A stretch of 12,093 bases of DNA, taken from NCBI GenBank assembly GCA_023395735.1, contig JAEWYI010000058.1, forward strand, positions 1 through 12,093, given 5' to 3'. The translations under genes were made by a program, and so were the position numbers. A model generated the notes under the pieces. It did not search any database. It was given only the letters and a program-made list of their open reading frames with translations, and had not been told where the DNA came from. Below are positions 1 to 5,233 of the stretch, piece after piece; the stretch's first letter is position 1; the number at the start of each line of letters is the position of its first letter. The stretch comes from Cyanobacteria bacterium OH_SFB_17 (GTDB lineage: Bacteria; Cyanobacteriota; Vampirovibrionia; Gastranaerophilales; Gastranaerophilaceae).

Positions 1-244
1 AGTATAATAAATAATTTTTAATAACATTTCTGATTAGTTTGAAATTTCTTATTGTAATTTGACTAAATCCTGATTTTGAACTCTTAAAAGAATCAAAATC
101 ATTGACTGCAAGTTTTGCCATTTCTTGTCTTGAACGTTTATATTCTTTAAATTTACCAAAAATTAAAGTGGTTGCTGTATTATTTTTTATTTCAGTCATT
201 TTTTCAGCTAATTTATTTGAAAAAATTGGTTGAATTTTTGGCAT
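1..244 (-). CDS. hypothetical protein, N-terminal part, runs off left edge
   Basis: An open frame of 81 codons starts at ATG 244-242 and reads out of the window at base 1 without a stop. A strong Shine-Dalgarno run (AAGGGGG, 255-249) lies 4 nt before the ATG, and a plausible promoter sits just upstream (265-292). The visible protein starts MPKIQPIFSNKLAEKMTEIK and is basic, rich in Lys, Asn, Ser and Phe. It shows no signal peptide, membrane segment or motif I recognise. Its length beyond the edge is unknown, so no function is proposed. The start is supported by the ribosome site. Whether it is a full-length gene cannot be judged here. Confidence 0.6.
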   Translation of the reverse strand, partial: MPKIQPIFSNKLAEKMTEIKNNTATTLIFGKFKEYKRSRQEMAKLAVNDFDSFKSSKSGFSQITIRNFKLIRNVIKNYLLY

Positions 245-264
245 AATACCCCCTTGTTAATCAT

Positions 265-292
265 AATATAACAAAAATATTTTTATGGGCAA
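265..292 (-). promoter_or_regulatory. putative promoter of the left-edge gene
   Basis: Reading on the minus strand: a -35 TTGCCC (292-287), a 16-nt spacer, and a -10 TATATT (270-265) preceded by an extended -10 TG (273-272). The predicted start near 258 gives a leader of about 14 nt, just enough for the Shine-Dalgarno at 255-249. The -35 overlaps the region right after the stop of the pilin-like fragment. Confidence 0.5.
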
Positions 293-450
293 GTAGTAGG
301 ATCATCACAGGATAATTTTCCAAAGCTTTTTAAATAGTCCATATTCCCATTATAAATAACCCACACAGTGCAAAAATAATAGAATTTGGAAAAATTGAGC
401 GCGCTTAATGAGTCCGACTCTTCCAACAATTTTAATCTTATTGGAAAGTC
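283..450 (-). pseudogene. possible remnant of a pilin-like (pseudopilin) gene, C-terminal end
   Basis: The minus frame that ends with TAA at 285-283 stays open back to a stop at 453-451. It encodes about 55 residues that end protein-like: FYYFCTVWVIYNGNMDYLKS, then a short tail containing SCDDPTTCP. The WVIYN-NMDYL pattern followed by closely spaced Cys residues resembles, from memory, the C-termini of type IV pilin-like/type II secretion pseudopilins of Gastranaerophilales. No start codon with a ribosome site and no N-terminal GFTLIE-like prepilin signal is present upstream. The upstream DNA instead holds the terminator at 498-523. It therefore reads as a decayed 3' fragment. The alternative is chance coding potential. 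This stretch (245-582) otherwise holds only the promoter and terminator listed. Confidence 0.35.
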
Positions 451-497
451 TTAATATAGATTTTAATGATTTAGTAAAATATAAAAAAATTAACATC

Positions 498-523
498 AAA
501 AAGCGGACATTCGTCCGCTTTTT
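498..523 (-). terminator. Rho-independent terminator, possibly bidirectional
   Basis: A perfect inverted repeat: AAAAAGCGGAC, loop ATTC (509-512), then GTCCGCTTTTT. The GC-rich core is 6 bp and is flanked by A and T tracts, so it could act in either direction. It lies 60 nt past the stop of the ribbon-helix-helix gene (583), which it most likely terminates. No plus-strand gene enters from the left. Confidence 0.85.
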
Positions 524-582
524 CAATATAAACCCCAATCCCAATAAAATCTTCCAACTTTTGCTTCGTTTTGATTTCGTAA

Positions 583-771
583 CTAGTCTAATAGCGCTTC
601 TAATATGTTAGCATTCTTTGTTGCTACTGCGTTTTCTCTTACTTTTTGTTTGTGAATATATGTTCTTAATGCTTCTCTTATAAGTTCTGAACGTGAACGG
701 TTTTCGCCATCTGCTACTTCATCGATTCTTGTTAAAAATTCTTCGGGCATTGAAATCAAAACTCTTGCCAT
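583..771 (-). CDS. orphan ribbon-helix-helix (CopG/Arc/MetJ-type) DNA-binding protein
   Basis: This is a 62-residue protein with the layout of a ribbon-helix-helix repressor. There is an N-terminal beta strand (ARVLISM, residues 2-8), helix A (about 9-21, PEEFLTRIDEVA) and helix B (about 25-40) with the hallmark SRSELIREALRTYI. A polar C-terminal tail of about 22 residues follows. Members bind DNA as dimers through the paired strands, either as autorepressors or as antitoxins. ATG 771-769 is preceded by AAGGAG at a good distance, which fixes the start. No toxin-like gene (RelE, MazF or PIN type) follows; the next element downstream is the terminator at 498-523. It is therefore monocistronic and more likely a solitary regulator than a classical antitoxin. 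Its targets are unknown. Confidence 0.8.
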   Translation of the reverse strand: MARVLISMPEEFLTRIDEVADGENRSRSELIREALRTYIHKQKVRENAVATKNANILEALLD

Positions 772-863
772 ATTTAAATCTCCTTGCTTTGTACTTATCT
801 CTTATGTATATATAAAAACATTCTTCTATAAAAAAGTGTTATTTATTATCTAAAAAATATATA

Positions 864-892
864 CAAAAAACTAAAAGCCCAATTCTATTGAG
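864..892 (-). terminator. weak candidate terminator after the EF-hand-like gene
   Basis: On the minus strand CTCAAT (892-887), loop AGA, ATTGGG (883-878) can form a 6-bp stem including one U-G pair. It is followed by CTTTTAGTTTTTTG (877-864). It lies about 105 nt past the stop at 997. The stem is short and AT-rich, so this is tentative. The rest of 772-996 is AT-rich, with no gene I can support. Confidence 0.35.
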
Positions 893-996
893 ATTTAATG
901 CTTTACAATTGTAACATTTAAAACCTATGAAAATTTTGCACGCAAAATTACACACCCAAAACGCCTATAAAAGCTAAAAGCAAAAAGTTTTAAACC

Positions 997-1563
997 CTAT
1001 ATAATAATCTCAAAAGGTGACGAGAGCTGTTCTGAAGTCACTGTATCATAATCTTGAGGGTCGTTAACACCAGAAAAAGAAGTAATAAACTCTTCTCCAT
1101 GAGAAATTGTATCAAATTTTGCTATCAAATTTTTCAAAAAAGTAATTTCTTTAACCAAATCATCACCATTATCTTTGTCTGAGAGCAAAGATTGAAGATA
1201 TGCATAAAGTTGACTTTTTGTCACTTTACCCCCTGTTGCACCTATTGCAGCTGCCAACATGTGGAAAGAAGATGTAACACTTGCAACTCTTCCATCGTAA
1301 AGATCCTGTTCATCTTCCAATTCATTTTCGCCCAAAGTTCCGTATGTAATTTCTTCGTTTTTAAACTCAAAACTTTGTGAATTATTACTTTTTAACTCGT
1401 CAGGGCTTGATTTTTTCTTACCCAAAGTAATTAATTCATCGTTTTTGCCCACACCAGATTCCCCGAAATAATTCGAGAGCAATTTTAAACTATTAAAATT
1501 ATCTAACCGGTTTTCTGATTGTGTAAATGTATAATCCGGATTTATATTTGCCGAACCAAACAT
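997..1563 (-). CDS. acidic hypothetical protein with degenerate EF-hand-like C-terminal half
   Basis: This is a 188-residue protein of unknown function with no signal peptide and no membrane segment. Residues 1-95 look disordered, rich in Asn, Ser, Asp and Glu. Residues 98-168 look folded. GGKVTKSQLYAYLQSL (111-126) resembles the exit half of an EF-hand (DGKIT..EL) but lacks the acidic calcium ligands at loop positions 1, 3 and 5. A second segment, FLKNLIAKFDTISHGEEFIT (142-161), has a similar helix-loop-helix look. The tail holds DPQDYDTVTSEQL (168-180). A calcium role is doubtful. I think related proteins occur in Gastranaerophilales, but I cannot verify this. The start ATG 1563-1561 has AGGGA about 7 nt upstream. 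A near-consensus promoter lies at 1634-1662, and an inverted repeat overlaps its start region. Confidence 0.75.
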   Translation of the reverse strand: MFGSANINPDYTFTQSENRLDNFNSLKLLSNYFGESGVGKNDELITLGKKKSSPDELKSNNSQSFEFKNEEITYGTLGENELEDEQDLYDGRVASVTSSFHMLAAAIGATGGKVTKSQLYAYLQSLLSDKDNGDDLVKEITFLKNLIAKFDTISHGEEFITSFSGVNDPQDYDTVTSEQLSSPFEIII

Positions 1564-1613
1564 ACGATGTCCCTTATGTTTGAGTAACCTTTGACTAAAA
1601 TCCTTGTTTTCCT

Positions 1614-1636
1614 AATTGACCTCTGTCATGTCAATT
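1614..1636. repeat. inverted repeat overlapping a promoter, candidate operator
   Basis: AATTGAC (1614-1620) and GTCAATT (1630-1636) are perfect inverted arms separated by 9 bp, giving centres about 16 bp apart. The right arm overlaps the -10 of the minus-strand promoter at 1634-1662. The gap covers the predicted start site near 1627. This is a typical position for a repressor site. No binder is identified. Confidence 0.45.
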
Positions 1637-1662
1637 ATACTACATTTGTAAAAATTTTGCAA
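1634..1662 (-). promoter_or_regulatory. strong sigma-70-type promoter of the EF-hand-like gene
   Basis: On the minus strand: -35 TTGCAA (1662-1657), spacer of exactly 17 nt, -10 TATAAT (1639-1634), a perfect -10 hexamer. The predicted start near 1627 gives a leader of about 64 nt before ATG 1563. Confidence 0.7.
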
Positions 1663-1719
1663 TAATCCATGGGAATTAGGTTAAGAGCCCGAAACAATTG
1701 AACTTGAGCATGTTTTTGC

Positions 1720-1748
1720 ATGACTTGAAAACTCTCTCGTGGTATGAT
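1720..1748 (+). promoter_or_regulatory. extended -10 promoter placing the uvrB start at or next to its ATG
   Basis: An extended -10 TGG-TATGAT spans 1740-1748, and a partial -35 ATGACT (1720-1725) lies 17 nt before the hexamer. Six nt separate the -10 from ATG 1755, so transcription would begin at about 1754-1755. No Shine-Dalgarno sequence is present before 1755. Confidence 0.5.
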
Positions 1749-1754
1749 TATATT

Positions 1755-3746
1755 ATGAGAAACAAATTTGTAATCAACTCCAAATACAGACCCGCAGGCG
1801 ATCAACCAAAAGCGATTGAGTCCCTCACTGACGCTCTAAATCGTGGGGAAGATTCTCAGACTCTTTTGGGTATAACAGGCTCAGGAAAAACTTTTACCAT
1901 TGCAAACGTAATCGAAAAAATTCAAAAACCGACTCTTATAATTGCACACAACAAAACCCTTGCGGCTCAATTATACAACGAGTTTAAAGAGCTTTTTCCG
2001 CAAAACGCAGTTGAATATTTTATAAGCTACTACGATTATTATCAACCTGAAGCGTACATTCCAAGAACAGACACCTATATAGAAAAAACGGCCTCTATTA
2101 ACGAAGAGATTGACCGATTAAGACACAATACAACAAGAAGCTTATACGAAAGAAATGATGTAATAATAGTCGCCTCAGTAAGCTGCATATACGGCTTAGG
2201 TTTACCTGAAAACTATTTTAAAGGAGCAATAACAATTTCTGTTGGCGACGAAATTTCAAGAGAAAATTTTCTCCACCACCTTGTAAGCACTCAATATTCT
2301 AGAAACGACCTCGTTTTGGAGCGTGCAACTTTTAGAGCAAGAGGCGATGTGGTAGAAATCATGCCTTCTTATGAAAAAACCATCACAAGAATATATTTCT
2401 TCGGAGACGAAGTAGAAAAAATAACCAAAATAGACAACGTTACGGGAGAAATCCTTGAACGACCGGAAACAACAACGATTTATCCTGCAGTCCACTACCT
2501 TTCATACGACGAAAATGTTGAAGAAACTTTAAAACTAATCAGGGCGGAGCTTAACACAAGATTGGCAGAATTAAACGCTCAAAATAAAATTGTAGAAGCT
2601 CAAAGACTTGAGCAAAGAGTCAATTACGATATTGAAATGATTAAAGAAATGGGATACTGCTCAGGAATTGAAAACTATTCCAGAATAATTGAGCGCAGAG
2701 CTCCTGGAACAGCACCCTCAACCCTCTTGGACTACTTTCAAGAAGATTTTCTAACAGTAATTGACGAATCTCACGTAACACTTCCTCAGCTAAAAGGAAT
2801 GTACAGAGGAGATTTGGCAAGAAAAGAAACACTTGTGGAATACGGATTCAGACTTCCTTGCGCAAAGGATAACAGGCCATTAAAAGACAAGGAATTTTTC
2901 GACAAAGTCGGGCAAAAAATATATATTTCAGCTACGCCTTCTGAATTTGAAAAAACGACATCTACAAACCTTGTAGAGCAAATTATCAGACCAACAGGAC
3001 TTGTCGATCCAAAAATTTCTGTCCGCCCTATCGAATCCCAAATTCCTGATTTGATAAAAGAAATAGAAAAAAGAGCCGAAAAAGACGAAAGAGTCTTGAT
3101 TACAACTCTAACAAAAAAAATGGCCGAAGACTTATGCGATTTCTTCATCCAAGAAGGCATCAAAGTTCGATATTTGCACAGCGAAATCCAATCACTTGAA
3201 AGAGTCGAGATACTCAGAGATTTAAGACTGGGAGAATTTGACGTTTTAATCGGCGTAAACTTGTTAAGAGAAGGACTAGATATCCCTGAAGTTTCTTTGG
3301 TCGCAATAATGGATGCGGACAAAGAAGGATTTTTGCGTTCCGAAACAAGCCTTATTCAAACCATCGGAAGAGCCGCAAGAAATTCATGCGGAGAAGTAAT
3401 AATGTACGCCGATAAAATAACAGACTCAATGGACAAATCGATTAACGAAACAAACAGAAGACGCCAAATTCAGATGGAATACAACAAAAAATACGGAATA
3501 ATCCCTCAAACTATTAAAAAACCTGTAGAAAACAATTTGCTATCACTTGTTGCAAGCTACAGAAACCTCGAAGATATTGTCGCAGAAGAAATGATTGATA
3601 TGGGAATAGGCAAAAAAGATTTGCCTAAACTTATAGACAAGCTTGAAAAAGATATGAAAAAAGCCGCCAAAATTTTGGATTTTGAACGTGCAGCACAAAT
3701 CCGAGATCAACTTAAAAAGCTTAGAGAAATGTCCAAAACAGATTAA
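1755..3746 (+). CDS. uvrB: UvrABC excinuclease subunit B
   Basis: UvrB is the DNA-damage-verifying, helicase-like subunit of nucleotide excision repair. It is loaded by UvrA and then recruits UvrC for incision. The 663 residues match the family. They include Walker A GITGSGKT (39-46), the DNA-clamping beta-hairpin with its Tyr cluster (SYYDYYQPEAYIPRTDTYIE, 91-110), motif II DESH (about 337-340), SATPSEFE (about 391-398), motifs V and VI (REGLDIPE; QTIGRAARN, about 534-542), and the C-terminal UVR domain that contacts UvrC (about 623-658, with FERAAQIRDQL). I chose ATG 1755 because MRNKFVINSKYRPAGDQPKA aligns with other UvrB N-termini. An upstream in-frame extension to 1698 would pass through the promoter. 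It appears monocistronic and converges on the gene ending at 3765 with an 18-nt gap. Confidence 0.97.
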   Translation: MRNKFVINSKYRPAGDQPKAIESLTDALNRGEDSQTLLGITGSGKTFTIANVIEKIQKPTLIIAHNKTLAAQLYNEFKELFPQNAVEYFISYYDYYQPEAYIPRTDTYIEKTASINEEIDRLRHNTTRSLYERNDVIIVASVSCIYGLGLPENYFKGAITISVGDEISRENFLHHLVSTQYSRNDLVLERATFRARGDVVEIMPSYEKTITRIYFFGDEVEKITKIDNVTGEILERPETTTIYPAVHYLSYDENVEETLKLIRAELNTRLAELNAQNKIVEAQRLEQRVNYDIEMIKEMGYCSGIENYSRIIERRAPGTAPSTLLDYFQEDFLTVIDESHVTLPQLKGMYRGDLARKETLVEYGFRLPCAKDNRPLKDKEFFDKVGQKIYISATPSEFEKTTSTNLVEQIIRPTGLVDPKISVRPIESQIPDLIKEIEKRAEKDERVLITTLTKKMAEDLCDFFIQEGIKVRYLHSEIQSLERVEILRDLRLGEFDVLIGVNLLREGLDIPEVSLVAIMDADKEGFLRSETSLIQTIGRAARNSCGEVIMYADKITDSMDKSINETNRRRQIQMEYNKKYGIIPQTIKKPVENNLLSLVASYRNLEDIVAEEMIDMGIGKKDLPKLIDKLEKDMKKAAKILDFERAAQIRDQLKKLREMSKTD

Positions 3747-3764
3747 TTTAAAATAAAGAATTTT

Positions 3765-4472
3765 TTAAAGCTGTTGTTGGTTATAACTAAACGTTTCATA
3801 GTGAACTTGCCCCATATAATGCCCCAAAACCGCAATATTAAAGACAATTGCATAAGCAACGAAAACATCAAAAATCGGACCAAATCCAAAAAGAATTAAA
3901 AGAGTATAACCCAAAAATCCTATGGTAGGAATGTTTATAACAGCAAGCTGAAGCAAGAAAAATAGAATCACAACAATCAAATCCCCTACTTTATCAGAAA
4001 GCATTTTCATATTATAAGCATCCAATATTCTTTCGTTTCTTGAAAACATTAAAAACGCAGCCAATATTATTGATGCAACAACAAGCCATATAATTGACTG
4101 AAGAGCAATATCAACCCATTGAACAATATTTATTAATGAACATAAATAATTAGCAATAGCAATGGAAATCCATGCATAGACACCAATTGCAAGAATACCT
4201 TTTAAAGATGCCAACAAAATACTAAGAGGATTTAAAGAAGGCAAAATTCTATCGCGTTCGTTTATGACATTTCCTGTAATCTTGACAAGAAATCCGAGGA
4301 ACAAGAATATATTTATCCACAGCATAAAATTAAACCCGCCAAAATCATTGTTTTTCATAGCCTGTGTGTACAAAATATAATTGTAATAAGCAGGGGCTGT
4401 GAAAATAGCAAGCTTAAAAAATGAAAAGTTATCACTGAAGACTTCTCTAAAAGAGTCCACTATAGACGCCAT
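3765..4472 (-). CDS. polytopic inner-membrane protein of unknown function
   Basis: This 235-residue hydrophobic protein has about six predicted membrane segments: roughly residues 18-36, 49-69, 85-113, 122-144, 162-183 and 186-216 (the last could be two). The hydrophilic loop NVINERDRILPSLNPLSILL (68-87) precedes the third segment. This LP-containing loop, followed by a long hydrophobic stretch, is reminiscent of DUF4013-type membrane proteins, but I am not sure of that. No transporter, protease or enzyme motif is visible. The tail ends in a Tyr- and Gln-rich sequence (NQQQL). The start ATG 4472-4470 has GAGAGG about 6 nt upstream and an extended -10 at 4502-4510, so the gene probably has its own promoter downstream of the pheT operon. 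Confidence 0.8.
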   Translation of the reverse strand: MASIVDSFREVFSDNFSFFKLAIFTAPAYYNYILYTQAMKNNDFGGFNFMLWINIFLFLGFLVKITGNVINERDRILPSLNPLSILLASLKGILAIGVYAWISIAIANYLCSLINIVQWVDIALQSIIWLVVASIILAAFLMFSRNERILDAYNMKMLSDKVGDLIVVILFFLLQLAVINIPTIGFLGYTLLILFGFGPIFDVFVAYAIVFNIAVLGHYMGQVHYETFSYNQQQL

Positions 4473-4501
4473 ATTTACCTCTCTATTAAACCTATATTCT
4501 T

Positions 4502-4510
4502 ATTGTACCA
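4502..4510 (-). promoter_or_regulatory. extended -10 element for the membrane protein gene
   Basis: On the minus strand TGG-TACAAT (4510-4502). No good -35 is seen in the AT-rich DNA upstream. The predicted start near 4495 gives a leader of about 22 nt, which contains the GAGAGG ribosome site. Confidence 0.45.
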
Positions 4511-4571
4511 TATTTTTATATTTTTATATACATTTTATTATTATTTTACTTTACAAAGATGATAAAAAATC

Positions 4572-5219
4572 TTATTTGATATCAGGGAAAAGATATACCG
4601 CGCCTGAAATATCTCTCCATTTAATCCATCCGATTTTCTGACTTCTGTCAACGTCAAGTGCGATAACCAAAATCCAATTTCCTCTCACAGTCGTAAGCTT
4701 TATGCTTCTAGGATATGTAATTTTGCCGATATTTTGAGCATCTTCTGCGTTATTACTCCAAATAGTTTTGGTCTCTTCCGGAGCATCTTTAAAATAATAC
4801 ATCCCGTATTTTCTACCGTACATGTTAAAAAAAACGCGCCAATTCATATACTTAAACTCGTCATCTTTTTTAATCCAGCCGTGCTTTATCCCGTCTTGGA
4901 TATATGAAATTTGAAGCCAATCTCCGCTGTCGTTTTCATCTGTAACAGTCAAAAAAGCCAACTCTTTTTTGGGAAGAAAAACAACAAAAAGGTTGCTTGC
5001 AGAAACCTGCGGACAGCTAAAGCTCTTGTTGTCCCACAAGGCGCTAAATAGCAAAGTGGATTTTTCGTTCGGTTCTTTATAAACATTAACAACACTAGAA
5101 GCTTGATAAACTCCTATTGAATTTGGATTAATGTTATTGACATAATACGGCATTACATCAGCATTTACGGGCAATATAGCACATATAAAAAATGCCAAAA
5201 TAAACAAAAACTTCTTCAT
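4572..5219 (-). CDS. exported protein with SH3-like segments
   Basis: This 215-residue protein has a clear Sec signal peptide: MKK, a hydrophobic core to residue 17, and a V-x-A cleavage site after Ala20. Cys13 sits within the core with no lipobox, so it is not an obvious lipoprotein. The mature part holds two stretches that look like bacterial SH3 folds. Residues 36-118 contain a VVNVYKEP strand and end DWLQISY...HGWIKKDD. Residues 141-203 end GNWILVIALDVDRSQKIGWI. Such domains often bind peptidoglycan or other envelope ligands. No hydrolase domain is attached, so a binding or accessory role is inferred. The start ATG has AAGAGGT upstream, and only 14 nt separate it from the pheT stop. It is thus probably co-transcribed with pheT, with no obvious functional link. 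Confidence 0.75.
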   Translation of the reverse strand: MKKFLFILAFFICAILPVNADVMPYYVNNINPNSIGVYQASSVVNVYKEPNEKSTLLFSALWDNKSFSCPQVSASNLFVVFLPKKELAFLTVTDENDSGDWLQISYIQDGIKHGWIKKDDEFKYMNWRVFFNMYGRKYGMYYFKDAPEETKTIWSNNAEDAQNIGKITYPRSIKLTTVRGNWILVIALDVDRSQKIGWIKWRDISGAVYLFPDIK

Positions 5220-5233
5220 AAAGTTACCTCTTA

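Noticed and set aside
395..430. tRNA-like string on the minus strand (TTGGAAGAGTCGGACTCATT)
   Set aside because: It recalls a D-arm/anticodon stretch, but the anticodon stem does not pair and no T-arm, acceptor stem or full cloverleaf is present.
350..544. Minus-strand frame of 64 codons and the plus-strand frame at 408-611
   Set aside because: Both run through the terminator hairpin at 498-523. The minus one needs a TTG start with no ribosome site, and neither translation looks like a protein.
932..949. Palindrome AATTTTGC-AC-GCAAAATT downstream of the EF-hand-like gene
   Set aside because: The stem is AT-rich with almost no loop, and no T-tract follows on either strand, so it does not qualify as a terminator.
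1698..1754. N-terminal extension of UvrB by 19 residues from a TTG
   Set aside because: The extension does not resemble UvrB N-termini, lacks a ribosome site and overlaps the predicted promoter.
2786..3322. 178-codon antisense frame inside uvrB
   Set aside because: uvrB is strongly conserved across this stretch. The antisense frame has no ribosome site or recognisable domain and follows from codon bias.
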